NCBI RefSeq assembly: GCF_010548305.1
Contig: NZ_JAAGLV010000012.1
Span: 238,748-302,747, forward strand
Origin: Streptomyces sp. SID13031
Lineage (GTDB): Bacteria; Actinomycetota; Actinomycetes; Propionibacteriales; Kribbellaceae
DNA length: 64,000 nt
Reading direction: 5' to 3'
The notes beneath the pieces were generated by a model that searched no databases, was not told the origin of the DNA, and worked only from the letters and a program-made list of their open reading frames with translations. A program made the translations under genes and the position numbers. Every line of letters starts with the position of its first letter. The first letter of the stretch is position 1. Shown here in pieces: positions 34,192-43,891 of the stretch.

Positions 34192-36321
34192 ATGAGTACG
34201 GAGATCCCCGAGACCAGTGCCGCCGACCAGCCCGCTCCGCCACCGGAGGTGCGCGAGCGGCATGCCGCGCTGAGCCGGGAGATCGAGGAGCACCGGTTCC
34301 GCTACTACATGGCGACCTCGACCATCTCCGACGCGGACTTCGACGCGTTGATGCACGAGCTGCAAGCGATCGAGGAGCAGTACGCCGAGCTGCGTACGCC
34401 GGACTCGCCGACCCAGAAGGTCGGCGTCCCGATCTCGACGCTGTTCACCGCGGTCGAGCACCCGCAGCGGATGGAGAGCCTGGGCAACGCCTTCTCCGCC
34501 GAGCAGATGGAAGCCTGGGCGAAGCGGCTGGAGCGCGAGGTCACCGTCCAGCAGATCCACGACAGCGGCTTCCTGTGCGAGCTCAAGGTGGACGGCCTGG
34601 CCCTCGACCTGGTCTACGAGAACGGCCGGCTGGTCAGCGGCGCCACTCGCGGCGACGGCCGGACCGGCGAGGACATCACGCTGAACGCCCGCACCATCGA
34701 CTCCATCCCGAACGAGCTGAAGGTCGCCGAACCGCCTGCTTTCCTCGAGGTCCGCGGCGAGGTCTACTTCCGGGTGGAGGACTTCACGGAGCTCAATGCG
34801 CAGCTGGTCGAGGCAGGCAAGGACCCGTTCTCGAACCCCCGCAACAGCGCGGCCGGTTCGCTGCGGCAGAAGGACCCGCGCGTCTCCGCCAGCCGCCCGC
34901 TGCGCTTCGTCGTGCACGGCATCGGGAAGGTCGAGGGGCTCCACATCAACCGGCTCTCCGAGGCGTACCAGCTGTTGAAGGAGTGGGGCCTGCCGGTCAG
35001 CGACCGCGCCCGCCGGGTCGAGACCCTGGACGAGGTCAACGAGTTCATCGCGTACTACGGCGAGAACCGGCACTCGGTGGACCACGAGATCGACGGCGTC
35101 GTCGTCAAGGTGGACGAGGTCGACCTTCAACGCGCGCTCGGCTCGACCTCGAGCGCCCCGCGCTGGGCGATCGCCTACAAGTACCCGCCGGAGGAGGTCA
35201 CCACCAAGCTCCTCGACATCAAGGTGAACGTCGGTCGCACGGGCCGCGTCACGCCGTACGGCGTCATGGAGCCGGTCCGGGTGGCCGGGTCGACCGTCGA
35301 GTTCGCGACCCTGCACAACGGGCAGGAGGTCGAGCGCAAGGGCGTCTGGATCGGCGACACCGTTGTACTGCGCAAGGCCGGTGACGTGATCCCCGAGATC
35401 CTCGGCCCGGTGATGGAGCTGCGCCCCGACGACGCGTACCCGTTCCGGATGCCGACCAAGTGCCCTTCCTGCCAGACGGAGCTGCGGGCGATGAAGGAGG
35501 GGGACATCGATATTCGTTGCCCCAACTCCCAATCCTGCCCGGCCCAGCTGCGCGAACGGCTGTTCCACCTGGCCGGCCGGTCGGCGTTCGACATCGAGGT
35601 GCTCGGCTTCAAGGCCGCGGACGCGCTGATCAGCAACGAGCTGATTGCGGACGAGGGCGACCTGTTCTCGCTGACCGAGGAAGACCTGGCCGGTAGCTCC
35701 TTCTTCACCACCAAGGCGGGCGCGCTGTCGGCCAACGCTGTCAAGCTGCTCACCAATCTCGAACAGGCCAAGACACAACAACTGTCGCGTGGCCTGGTGG
35801 CACTCTCGATCCGGCACGTCGGCCCGACCGCGGCGGCGGCGCTGGCTGCGGCGTACGACGACATCGACGCGATCGAGGCGGCCTCCGAGGAGGAGCTGTC
35901 GCAGATCGAGGGCGTCGGCCCGACCATCGCGCACGCGGTGATCGAGTGGTTCGAGATCGACTGGCACCAGGAGATCGTGCGGAAGTGGAAGGAGGCCGGC
36001 GTCGAGCTGCGGCAGATCCGGACTGGACCAACGGTCGAGCAGACGTTGGTAGGCCAGTCGGTCGTGGTCACCGGCACGGTCGAGGGGTACAGCAGGGACG
36101 AGGCGACCGAGGCGATCGTCTCGCGCGGTGGCAAGGTGGCCGGCTCGGTGTCGAAGAAGACGTCGTTCGTGGTGGTGGGCGATTCGCCCGGATCCAAGTA
36201 CGACAAGGCGGTTCAGCTCGGGGTACCGGTTCTGGACGCGGCCGGCTTCGTAGTACTGCTCACCGAAGGGCCGGAGGCCGCCGCGGCGGTGGCGACGAAC
36301 CCCGAGCCGGAAGATGCCTGA
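34192..36321 (+). CDS. ligA: NAD+-dependent DNA ligase LigA
   Basis: LigA seals nicks during replication and repair. The 709-residue protein has the Ia domain (EHRFRYYMA), the adenylation site Lys132 in LKVDGLAL, the OB-fold with VGRTGRVTPYGVMEPVRVAGS, the four-Cys zinc finger (CPSC...CPN...CPAQ), helix-hairpin-helix repeats and a C-terminal BRCT domain. The ATG at 34192 is preceded by TAAGTT and 7 nt, fitting a leaderless transcript, which argues against longer starts overlapping the previous gene. A 35-residue linker-like tail precedes the usual N-terminus. Confidence 0.97.
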   Translation: MSTEIPETSAADQPAPPPEVRERHAALSREIEEHRFRYYMATSTISDADFDALMHELQAIEEQYAELRTPDSPTQKVGVPISTLFTAVEHPQRMESLGNAFSAEQMEAWAKRLEREVTVQQIHDSGFLCELKVDGLALDLVYENGRLVSGATRGDGRTGEDITLNARTIDSIPNELKVAEPPAFLEVRGEVYFRVEDFTELNAQLVEAGKDPFSNPRNSAAGSLRQKDPRVSASRPLRFVVHGIGKVEGLHINRLSEAYQLLKEWGLPVSDRARRVETLDEVNEFIAYYGENRHSVDHEIDGVVVKVDEVDLQRALGSTSSAPRWAIAYKYPPEEVTTKLLDIKVNVGRTGRVTPYGVMEPVRVAGSTVEFATLHNGQEVERKGVWIGDTVVLRKAGDVIPEILGPVMELRPDDAYPFRMPTKCPSCQTELRAMKEGDIDIRCPNSQSCPAQLRERLFHLAGRSAFDIEVLGFKAADALISNELIADEGDLFSLTEEDLAGSSFFTTKAGALSANAVKLLTNLEQAKTQQLSRGLVALSIRHVGPTAAAALAAAYDDIDAIEAASEEELSQIEGVGPTIAHAVIEWFEIDWHQEIVRKWKEAGVELRQIRTGPTVEQTLVGQSVVVTGTVEGYSRDEATEAIVSRGGKVAGSVSKKTSFVVVGDSPGSKYDKAVQLGVPVLDAAGFVVLLTEGPEAAAAVATNPEPEDA

Positions 36322-36403
36322 CGATGAACGGATCCGGCGGGCTCACTGATCCGTCCGACTGTTAGTTTGCATCCCTCTACACGTGGGTTTTTAAGGAGCG
36401 CAT

Positions 36404-37957
36404 ATGACTACGCCGCCACAAGGACCATGGGGTCCTGGGCAGCCGGGGGGCCAGCCGGGCGGACAGCAAGGGGGCCGGCCGGGCGGACAGCAGGGCGGCC
36501 AACAAGGTGGGCAGCAAGGCGGCCAACCGGGTCAGGGTGGCTGGGGACAGCAGCCGGGCCAAGGTGGTGGCGGCTGGGGTCAGCCGCAGCCTGGGCAGGG
36601 CCAACCTCCGCACCAGGGTCAGCCTCCGCATCAAGGGCAACCTCCGCATCAAGGGCAACCTCCGCATCAAGGGCAACCTCCGCAGCAGGGCGGCTGGGGT
36701 CCCGGGCAGCCTCCGCAGGGCGGTCAGCCTGGTGGCGGTTGGGGTCCTCAGCAGCCTCCTCAGCAAGGTCAGCAGCCGGGCGGTTACCCGCAGCAGGGTG
36801 GCTACCAGCAGCAGCCATGGGGTCAGCAGCCTCAGCAGGGTGGTTGGCAGCAGGGCCAGCAGCCTTGGCAGGGTGGTCCGGGCGGCCCGAAGAAGGGTGG
36901 CATCTCGAAGGACAAGCTGCCGCTGGTCATCGGTGGCGGTCTGATCGGCCTGGTGCTGATCGCTCTGGTGGTCTTCCTCGGCGTCAGGGCACTCGGTGGC
37001 GACGACGACGGCGCGGGAACGGCTCCTGCCGGCCCGCCGGCGACCCAGCCCACGAGCCAGCCCACGAGCCAGCCGTCGGGTGAGCCTTCCGGCCAGCCAA
37101 GTGGCGAGCCGAGTGGTGAGCCGAGCAGCTCGGGCAGCGGCCTGGGTAACGCGACGGGGCAGGCGAAGGTCTCGACCGACAAGTTGCAGGCCGCTGGGTT
37201 CCAGTGCAGCGACCTGTTCAACGGCGCGCAGGGTGCACACCGTGGCTGCTTCAAGTTCGACGAGGTCAGCCAGGCCGAGGTGATCTTCCAGTTCCAGGCC
37301 GACGGCACGATCATCGGCGTCCTGGTCCGGTCGCAGAACCGGGAGAACGTCAACAACGCCGCCGTCACCTTCGACGCGGCGCTGCAGGCGATCGGCAACG
37401 ACACCTTCGGCGGTAGCGAGGTGGCCAAGATCCAGGCAGTGGTGAAGAGCGGGCAGAAGGACGCCAAGGTCGGCAGCAGCTGGGGCGAGTTCAACCTGCT
37501 GAACAGCGGCGACAGCGTGCAGATCGCCGGTGGCAAGTCGGGAGCGGATTCCTACGACCTGCCCCGCAAGGAGTTCCAGACCACCGAGGCACAGCTGACC
37601 GCGGCGCTGAAGGCGAAGCAGTACGTGTGCACCTCGTCCTGCCGCAAGGATCTCGGCAAGGCCGGCTCGCAGCGGATCTTCGGGATCGGCGGCAACAGCG
37701 GGGTCCGGATCCTCGAGATCTCGGCCTCCGGCGACACCGCCGAGGTCAAGGCAGCGCTGCCGGCCGCCGTCGGCGACGCGATGGCTGCGGTCCGGGGCGC
37801 CGATGTGGCGGCGATCAAGACCTTCCTCGACGCACACAAGGACGGCAAGCCGTACGCTGGTTATGTGGCCGGCTGGCGAGTACAGCAGACCGGCTCGACC
37901 GACGACGACTACTCGTCGCAGACGATCAGCATCAAGTACGAGTCGTACTACGTGTGA
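36404..37957 (+). CDS. Membrane protein with Gly/Pro/Gln repeat N-terminus and extracytoplasmic four-Cys domain
   Basis: I do not recognise a named family. The first 165 of 517 residues are Gly/Gln/Pro-rich, including four perfect QPPHQG hexapeptides (DNA 36603-36692), then one membrane helix (about 171-195), a Thr/Ser/Pro linker and a C-terminal domain of about 270 residues with four cysteines (GFQCSDL, RGCFKF, VCTSSCRK). A cytoplasmic tail plus external domain is expected. A clear AAGGAG site precedes the ATG. The next small membrane protein starts 6 bp after its stop. Confidence 0.8.
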   Translation: MTTPPQGPWGPGQPGGQPGGQQGGRPGGQQGGQQGGQQGGQPGQGGWGQQPGQGGGGWGQPQPGQGQPPHQGQPPHQGQPPHQGQPPHQGQPPQQGGWGPGQPPQGGQPGGGWGPQQPPQQGQQPGGYPQQGGYQQQPWGQQPQQGGWQQGQQPWQGGPGGPKKGGISKDKLPLVIGGGLIGLVLIALVVFLGVRALGGDDDGAGTAPAGPPATQPTSQPTSQPSGEPSGQPSGEPSGEPSSSGSGLGNATGQAKVSTDKLQAAGFQCSDLFNGAQGAHRGCFKFDEVSQAEVIFQFQADGTIIGVLVRSQNRENVNNAAVTFDAALQAIGNDTFGGSEVAKIQAVVKSGQKDAKVGSSWGEFNLLNSGDSVQIAGGKSGADSYDLPRKEFQTTEAQLTAALKAKQYVCTSSCRKDLGKAGSQRIFGIGGNSGVRILEISASGDTAEVKAALPAAVGDAMAAVRGADVAAIKTFLDAHKDGKPYAGYVAGWRVQQTGSTDDDYSSQTISIKYESYYV

Positions 37958-37963
37958 GGTGTG

Positions 37964-38188
37964 ATGAATTTCAACCCGGAGAAGCGCGAGCAGACCCCGG
38001 TGGCCAAGCCGCCGCCGGAGTCGCTGAACCGGGTGGACGGGGGCGGCCCGTGGGGGCCGACCCAGTTCGACCTGCCGGAGCGTGAGGACAGCAACACCCA
38101 GGCGGTGGTGATCGTCACGCTGATCGGGGTGGTCGCCTTGCTGGTGATCACCGTGATGTGGATCTTCTGGTACCGCCAGCTCAACTGA
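37964..38188 (+). CDS. Small single-span membrane protein of unknown function
   Basis: The 74-residue protein has a polar N-terminal half and one C-terminal helix (AVVIVTLIGVVALLVITVMWIFWY). GAGG at 37956-37959 supports the ATG at 37964 over GTG 37961. It probably forms an operon with the preceding membrane protein and ends 13 bp before a strong terminator hairpin. No family is recognised. Confidence 0.75.
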   Translation: MNFNPEKREQTPVAKPPPESLNRVDGGGPWGPTQFDLPEREDSNTQAVVIVTLIGVVALLVITVMWIFWYRQLN

Positions 38189-38201
38189 AACGTCGCAGCG
38201 A

Positions 38202-38242
38202 ACGAAGAAGTCGCCTCCCGCAGCGGGAGGCGACTTCTTCGT
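38202..38242. terminator. Bidirectional terminator between convergent genes
   Basis: An almost uninterrupted inverted repeat of 18-19 bp (left arm 38202-38220, right arm 38224-38242, loop of 3 nt) lies between the stops of two convergent genes and ends in CTTCTTCGTCGTT. On the opposite strand the other end is similarly pyrimidine-rich, so it can serve both genes. Confidence 0.88.
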
Positions 38243-38288
38243 CGTTCAGCTGTCAACCAGTGCCAGTGGGTCAGCCAGTGTCAGTCGG

Positions 38289-38933
38289 TCAGGCGGTGGC
38301 GCGGATGGTGACCGCGAGGTTGGCCAGGTAGCTCAGCCGGGCGACCTCGGAACCGAGGAACTCCGGTCCACCGCGGCGGCCGATCACCAGCACCCGGCGG
38401 TTCGACTCCAGCGGCGCGGCGACCAGCACCGACTCCGCCAAGCCCTTGTGGTCGGGAGCGACCAGCGTGGTCGCCTTCTCCAGCGGCAGCCACTGCTCGG
38501 CCAGGTCGCCGAACTCCGGCGTCGCGCTCGTCTCCAGCGCGACCTTGATCTCGCTGCCGGTACCGTCCAGCAACGCGGCCCAGTCGGCGTGCAGTACTGC
38601 CGGGGCCTGCTCGACCAGGATGTCGACCGCTTCGGCCGGAGCCGACGTCATCTGCTCGACGGCTTCGAGGTCCATGTGCAGTCCACCGCCGGCGCCGTAC
38701 CGGGAGAACCAGATCACCTCGACGTCGGGGACGCCGTTGCAGGCTGAGACGAGCCGGTCGGGCAGGACGCCCGGCGGAAGGTCGACCACGATGTCGTCGA
38801 CGGCGGTGCCGTTCTCGCGCCGGTGCTCCACGATCTCGATCGCGTGGATGTCGGCGTTCACCTCACCGAGTGCTGTTGCCACGGTGCCGAGGGACCCCGG
38901 CCGGTCCGGGATGATCAATCGCAGCAGGAACAC
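38289..38933 (-). CDS. ACT-domain protein
   Basis: The 214-residue protein begins VFLLRLIIPDRPGSLGTVATALGEVNADIHAIEIVE, an ACT domain that usually binds amino acids as a regulatory module, and ends in a GAF-like region (VLVAAPLESNRRVLVIGRRGGPEF). It is not fused to an enzyme. The same gene lies between ligA and gatC in mycobacteria (Rv3013). GTG at 38933 is chosen because GGGAG lies upstream and the family start matches; longer starts would extend into the promoter region. It probably acts as a sensor; its partner is unknown. Confidence 0.82.
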   Translation of the reverse strand: MFLLRLIIPDRPGSLGTVATALGEVNADIHAIEIVEHRRENGTAVDDIVVDLPPGVLPDRLVSACNGVPDVEVIWFSRYGAGGGLHMDLEAVEQMTSAPAEAVDILVEQAPAVLHADWAALLDGTGSEIKVALETSATPEFGDLAEQWLPLEKATTLVAPDHKGLAESVLVAAPLESNRRVLVIGRRGGPEFLGSEVARLSYLANLAVTIRATA

Positions 38934-39195
38934 CGAACGATCATCTCCCAGCCGAATACCACGCAAGTTACGCCCTGTCGCGGCCAATGTTACAGAGCGG
39001 AACAAAGTGACACGCCCGGGGCTCTCAGCTGGTGGATAATTTGGCCCGCACAACCGGATGCGGGCGCTGCCTCGATAGCCCACTAAGCTGGCCGCAAGCC
39101 ATCTGTCTACATAGCTGGCGCGAAACGTTCGGAAGCGGCTGCGAGCAAACGTCAGTCACGGCCGGCAGCCCACCTGCAGACCATTGGAATCCTTC

Positions 39196-39495
39196 ATGCC
39201 ATCGATAACCCGCGAAGAGGTCGCGCATCTGGCGCGCCTGGCGCGGATCGAGCTCACCGAAGACGAGCTCGACCACCTCGCTCCGCAGCTCGAGCAGATC
39301 ATCGGCCTGGTCGCCCAGGTCAGTGAAGTGGCTGCCGAGGACATCCCGCCGACGTCCCACGCCCTGCCGCTCACGAATGTGATGCGCGCCGACGTGAACG
39401 TTCCCTGCCTCACGCCGGAGCAGGCGCTGTCCGGCGCCCCGGCCGCGGAGGAGCAGCGCTTCCGGGTACCGCGGATTCTGACCGAGGAGGCATAG
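39196..39495 (+). CDS. gatC: Asp/Glu-tRNA amidotransferase subunit C
   Basis: GatC holds GatA and GatB together in the enzyme that converts misacylated Glu-tRNA(Gln) and Asp-tRNA(Asn) to the correct aminoacyl-tRNAs. The 99-residue product has the signature ITREEVAHLARLARIELTEDEL and ends in QRFRVPRIL. The ATG at 39196 gives the normal start. gatA follows after a 79-bp spacer, gatB is coupled to gatA. Confidence 0.95.
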   Translation: MPSITREEVAHLARLARIELTEDELDHLAPQLEQIIGLVAQVSEVAAEDIPPTSHALPLTNVMRADVNVPCLTPEQALSGAPAAEEQRFRVPRILTEEA

Positions 39496-39574
39496 TGAGA
39501 GAGCGCATGCGAACGAACCAATCAACACAGCGAGTCTCACTCATTGGCGGTTCCGAGCGAAGCGAGGCCCGCGG

Positions 39575-41080
39575 ATGAGTGACTTGACGCGGAAGACCGC
39601 GGTTGAGCTGTCCGAGCTGATGAGTTCCGGCCAGGCGTCGTCGGTGGAGATCACCCAGGCGCATCTGGACCGGATCGGTGCCGTCGACGGTGCTGTGCAC
39701 GCTTTCCTGCACGTCGACACCGACGGCGCCCTGGCGCAGGCGGCCGCCGTCGACGCGCGCCGCGCCGCCGGCGACGAGCTCGGCCCGCTCGCCGGCGTAC
39801 CGCTGGCATTGAAGGACGTGCTGACCCAGGACGGCATTCCGACCACCGCCGGTTCGAAGATCCTCGAGGGCTGGAAGCCGCCGTACGACTCGACCGTGGT
39901 GAAGCGGCTCAAGGCGGCCGGCATCGTGATCCTCGGCAAGACCAACATGGACGAGTTCGCGATGGGCTCCTCCACGGAGAACTCGGCCTACGGGACGACC
40001 CACAACCCGTGGGACCTCAACCGGATCCCCGGTGGCTCGGGTGGTGGCTCGTCGGCCGCCATCTCGGCGTACCAGGCTCCGCTCGCGATCGGCACCGACA
40101 CGGGTGGCTCGATCCGTCAGCCAGCCGCGTTCACGGGCACCGTCGGCGTGAAGCCGACGTACGGCGGTACCTCGCGGTACGGGCTGATCGCGCTGGCCTC
40201 CAGCCTCGACACGCCTGGTCCGTGTGCGCGCACGACGCTCGACGCGGCGCTGCTGCACGAGGTGATCGCGGGTTACGACCCGATGGACTCCACCTCGATC
40301 AACCAGCCGGTACCGGCCGTGGTCGACGCCGCTCGTAGCGGTGACGTGACCGGGCTGCGGGTCGGCGTCGTCAAGGAGCTCGGCGGCGAGGGGTACCAGC
40401 CGGGTGTCGAGGCGCGCTTCCACGAGGCGGTCGAGCTGCTCACCAAGCTCGGCGCCGAGGTGGTCGAGGTGTCCTGCCCGCACTTCCAGTACGCGCTGCC
40501 GGCGTACTACCTGATCCTGCCGAGCGAGGCCTCGTCCAACCTGGCCAAGTTCGACGCGATGCGGTTCGGCCTGCGGGTCGGCGACGACGGCGAGAACGAT
40601 GCCGAGAAGGTGATGAGCCTGACCCGCGAGGCCGGTTTCGGCCCCGAGGTCAAGCGCCGGATCATGCTCGGCACGCACGCGCTGTCCAGCGGGTACTACG
40701 ACGCGTACTACGGCCAGGCGCAGAAGGTCCGGACGCTGATCGCCCGCGACTTCACGGCGGCCTACGAGCACGTCGACGTACTCGTGTCACCCGCGACGCC
40801 GACCACCGCGTTCGCGATCGGCGACCGGGTGAACGACCCGATCGCCATGTACAAGAACGACCTCTGCACGATCCCGTCGAACCTGGCCGGTAACGCGGCC
40901 GCGTCGTTCCCGGTCGGCCTGGCCGACGAGGACGGCCTGCCGGTCGGCTTCCACGTGATGGCGCCGGTGATGCGCGACGATCTGTGCTACCTGGTCGGCG
41001 CCGCGCTCGAGTCGGCGTTCGCCGATCAGTGGGGTGGCGTGCTGATGTCGAAGGCTCCGGAGCTGGAGGTCACCCGATGA
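39575..41080 (+). CDS. gatA: Asp/Glu-tRNA amidotransferase subunit A
   Basis: GatA is the amidase that releases ammonia from glutamine. The 501-residue protein has the amidase triad Lys80 (LALKDV), cis-Ser155 (GGSGGGSSAA) and nucleophile Ser179 (GTDTGGSIRQPA). The 79-bp spacer after gatC contains a short inverted repeat (AGTGAGA with TCTCACT) that could form an operon hairpin. Its stop overlaps the gatB start as ATGA. Confidence 0.97.
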   Translation: MSDLTRKTAVELSELMSSGQASSVEITQAHLDRIGAVDGAVHAFLHVDTDGALAQAAAVDARRAAGDELGPLAGVPLALKDVLTQDGIPTTAGSKILEGWKPPYDSTVVKRLKAAGIVILGKTNMDEFAMGSSTENSAYGTTHNPWDLNRIPGGSGGGSSAAISAYQAPLAIGTDTGGSIRQPAAFTGTVGVKPTYGGTSRYGLIALASSLDTPGPCARTTLDAALLHEVIAGYDPMDSTSINQPVPAVVDAARSGDVTGLRVGVVKELGGEGYQPGVEARFHEAVELLTKLGAEVVEVSCPHFQYALPAYYLILPSEASSNLAKFDAMRFGLRVGDDGENDAEKVMSLTREAGFGPEVKRRIMLGTHALSSGYYDAYYGQAQKVRTLIARDFTAAYEHVDVLVSPATPTTAFAIGDRVNDPIAMYKNDLCTIPSNLAGNAAASFPVGLADEDGLPVGFHVMAPVMRDDLCYLVGAALESAFADQWGGVLMSKAPELEVTR

Positions 41081-42579
41081 CTGTCGTTGCTGATGTGCTG
41101 ACCATCGATGACGCTTTGGCACAGTTCGACCCGGTGATGGGCCTGGAAGTCCACGTCGAGCTGAACACCTTGTCGAAGATGTTCTGCGGTTGCCCGACCG
41201 AGTTCGGCGCGCCGCCGAACACGCAGACCTGCCCGGTCTGCCTCGGTCTACCGGGCGCGCTGCCGGTGGTGAACGCACGCGCCGTCGAGTCGGCGATCAA
41301 GATCGGCCTCGCGCTGAACTGCGAGATCGCCGAGTGGTGCCGGTTCGCCCGGAAGAACTACTTCTACCCGGACATGCCGAAGAACTTCCAGACCTCGCAG
41401 TACGACGAGCCGATCGCCTTCAACGGGTGGACCGAGGTCGTCGTCGACGGCGAGACGTACCGGATCGAGATCGAGCGCGCGCACATGGAGGAGGACACCG
41501 GCAAGTCCACCCACGTGGGTGGCGCGACCGGTCGTATCCACGGTGCGTCGCACTCGCTGGTCGACTACAACCGGGCCGGTATCCCGCTGATCGAGATCGT
41601 CACCAAGACGATCGAGGTCGCGCCGGAGAAGGCCGCGGCGGTCGCGCGTGCCTATGTGAGCATGCTGCGCGATCTGCTGCTCGCGCTCGACGTCTCCGAC
41701 GTACGGATGGACCAGGGGTCGCTGCGGTGTGACGCCAACTTGTCGCTGAAGCCGTCGGGCTCCACCGCGCTGGGTACTCGTACCGAGACGAAGAACGTGA
41801 ACTCGTTCCGTTCGGTCGAGCGCGCGATCACCTACGAGATCACCCGGCAGGCCGCCGTACTGGTTGCCGGGGGCAAGATTCTCCAGGAGACCCGGCACTG
41901 GCACGAGGACACCGGGATCACCACCTCGGGCCGGGAGAAGTCGGACGCCGACGACTACCGGTACTTCCCCGAGCCCGACCTGGTACCGGTCGCCCCGGCG
42001 CGGTCATGGGTCGAGGAGATTCGTGCGACCCTGCCTGAGGCACCGCCGGTCAAGCGCTTGAGGTTGCAGACGGAGTGGGGCTTCACTGATCTGGAGATGC
42101 GCGACGTCGTCAACGGCGGCGTGCAGACCCTGATCGAGCAGACCGTCGCGCTGGGTGTGGCTGCTGCCGCCGCGAAGAAATGGTGGCTGGGCGAGCTGGC
42201 CCGCGCGGCCAACGAAGCCGGTAAGGATGTCGATGAGCTCGGCGTCGGTCCGGTGGAGATCGCCGAGGTCCAGAAGCTCGTCGAGGCGGGCGCGTTGAAC
42301 GACAAGCTCGCCCGCGAGGTCTTCGACGGCCTGGTCAAGGGCGAGGGCTCGGTCACCCAGATCATCGAGGCCCGCGGCCTCGCCCTGGTCTCGGACGACT
42401 CGGCCCTCCAGGAAGCCATCGACCGCGCGATCGCAGCCAACCCCGCCGTCGTCGAAAAGGTCAACTCGGGCAAGCCCGCGGCAGCCGGCGCCTTGATCGG
42501 CGCCGTCATGAAGGACATGCGCGGCCAGGCCGACGCAGCCAAGGTCCGCGAACTACTGAACGCCACGCTGGGAATCTGA
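41077..42579 (+). CDS. gatB: Asp/Glu-tRNA amidotransferase subunit B
   Basis: GatB phosphorylates and amidates the tRNA-bound Glu or Asp. The 500-residue protein has the cradle domain with MGLEVHVEL, CPVCLGLPGALPV and FYPDMPKNFQTSQYDEP, plus the C-terminal YqeY domain (GALIGAVMKDMRGQADAAKVRELL). Translational coupling to gatA sets the start. A 12-bp GC hairpin lies 8 bp after the stop. Confidence 0.97.
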   Translation: MTVVADVLTIDDALAQFDPVMGLEVHVELNTLSKMFCGCPTEFGAPPNTQTCPVCLGLPGALPVVNARAVESAIKIGLALNCEIAEWCRFARKNYFYPDMPKNFQTSQYDEPIAFNGWTEVVVDGETYRIEIERAHMEEDTGKSTHVGGATGRIHGASHSLVDYNRAGIPLIEIVTKTIEVAPEKAAAVARAYVSMLRDLLLALDVSDVRMDQGSLRCDANLSLKPSGSTALGTRTETKNVNSFRSVERAITYEITRQAAVLVAGGKILQETRHWHEDTGITTSGREKSDADDYRYFPEPDLVPVAPARSWVEEIRATLPEAPPVKRLRLQTEWGFTDLEMRDVVNGGVQTLIEQTVALGVAAAAAKKWWLGELARAANEAGKDVDELGVGPVEIAEVQKLVEAGALNDKLAREVFDGLVKGEGSVTQIIEARGLALVSDDSALQEAIDRAIAANPAVVEKVNSGKPAAAGALIGAVMKDMRGQADAAKVRELLNATLGI

Positions 42580-42586
42580 ACCTGGT

Positions 42587-42625
42587 CGCTGGGCCCGGTC
42601 GCCACCACGGCGCCCGGGCCCAGCG
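42587..42625 (+). terminator. Terminator after gatB
   Basis: CGCTGGGCCCGG at 42587-42598 pairs with CCGGGCCCAGCG at 42614-42625. Beyond it, a CCCCAGCGCTTTCCC sequence occurs twice (near 42636 and 42675), possibly reflecting a duplicated terminator remnant. Confidence 0.7.
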
Positions 42626-42705
42626 CTGTCTCTACCCCAGCGCTTTCCCCGACTCGGGGTGGGCGGGCCCAACCCCAGCGCTTTCCCTGAGGTCGGCCTG
42701 CTTGG

Positions 42706-43824
42706 CTAGCGGGTGATGGTGAGGCGGAGGACCTGGTCGTCGCCTGGTTTGGGGTCGCCGCGGCCGTCGGTGTTCGAGGTGGTGAGCCAGAGGGAGCCGT
42801 CGGGAGCCGCCTCGACGGTTCGCAGCCGGCCGTACTGGCCGGTGAAGAAGGCGACCGGCTCGCCCGTCCGCTTGCCGTCGGCTACCGGGATCGCCCAGAG
42901 GCGTTCACCCCGCAGACCCGCCATGAAGATGTGGCCCTGGGCAAACGCGATCCCGCTGGGGGAGGCGTCCTTGGTCGCCCACTGGGCGATCGGGTCGACC
43001 ATCCCGTCCAGTTGGCTCACGCCCTCAGCGGCCGGCCAGCCGTAGTTCGCCCCCGGCGTGATCGCGTTCAGCTCGTCCCAGGTGTCCTGGCCGAACTCCG
43101 CGGCGTACAACTGCTGCCCGTCGAACGCGAGCCCCTGCACGTTCCGATGCCCCTTGGAGATCCACAACCTGCCGTCGGGGTTGCCCGGTGCGGGCTTGCC
43201 GTCGGTGGTGATGCGCAGGATCTTGCCACCGAGCGAGTCGTCGCTCTGCGAGTTCGGCCGATCGGTGCCGTCGCCCGTACCGGCGTACAGGAACCCATCT
43301 GGCCCGAACCTCAACCGCCCACCGTTGTGCACCGCCGCCTGCGGAATCCCTTCCAGGATCACGCTGGGGTTGCTGATCTTGCCGTCGACGTAGTCGAGCC
43401 GAGCGATCCGATTGTCGTCGCCGGTCGAGTAGTAGACATAGACATAAGGCCTCGTCGGGTACTGCGGATCAACCGCGATCCCCAGCAGCCCGCCCTCCGA
43501 CGACGGATCGACCCCCGCCACCGTCCCGACCTCAGTGACCTGGTTGCCGGCGATCCGCTTGATCTTCCCCGAATCCCGCTCAGTCACCAACGCGCTCTTG
43601 TCCGGCAGGAACGCCAACCCCCAAGGCACCTCGATCCCAGTAGCCACCACCCCGGCCACCGCAACCTTCACCGCCCTACTGGACGTAGTACCGGACTGCG
43701 CCCCTGTCGGCGAAGAGGTAGACACCGACGGCTGCGCATCCGCACTCCCATCGGAGCACCCGGCAACCACCCCAGCCACCACTACCGCCACCACAACCCA
43801 GCGACCCTTACCCATGAGCACCAT
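42706..43824 (-). CDS. PQQ-dependent sugar dehydrogenase (glucose/sorbosone dehydrogenase) lipoprotein
   Basis: The 372-residue product has a lipoprotein signal peptide with lipobox VAGC (Cys23) and the six-bladed propeller of soluble aldose sugar dehydrogenases: IEVPWGLAFLPDKSALVTERDSGKI, GLLGIAVDPQY, VHNGGRLRFGPDGFLYAGTGD, GHRNVQGLAF and PGANYGWPAAEG. It would oxidise aldoses outside the membrane using PQQ as cofactor, although PQQ supply in this organism is not shown here. ATG 43824 has an AGGA site; ATG 43815 is an alternative. Confidence 0.88.
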   Translation of the reverse strand: MVLMGKGRWVVVAVVVAGVVAGCSDGSADAQPSVSTSSPTGAQSGTTSSRAVKVAVAGVVATGIEVPWGLAFLPDKSALVTERDSGKIKRIAGNQVTEVGTVAGVDPSSEGGLLGIAVDPQYPTRPYVYVYYSTGDDNRIARLDYVDGKISNPSVILEGIPQAAVHNGGRLRFGPDGFLYAGTGDGTDRPNSQSDDSLGGKILRITTDGKPAPGNPDGRLWISKGHRNVQGLAFDGQQLYAAEFGQDTWDELNAITPGANYGWPAAEGVSQLDGMVDPIAQWATKDASPSGIAFAQGHIFMAGLRGERLWAIPVADGKRTGEPVAFFTGQYGRLRTVEAAPDGSLWLTTSNTDGRGDPKPGDDQVLRLTITR

Positions 43825-43891
43825 CCGTTCCTGACCCATCCCCAGGCTCCCAAGGTATCGACCACTCCAACGCCACAAACCCCGAGACGTT

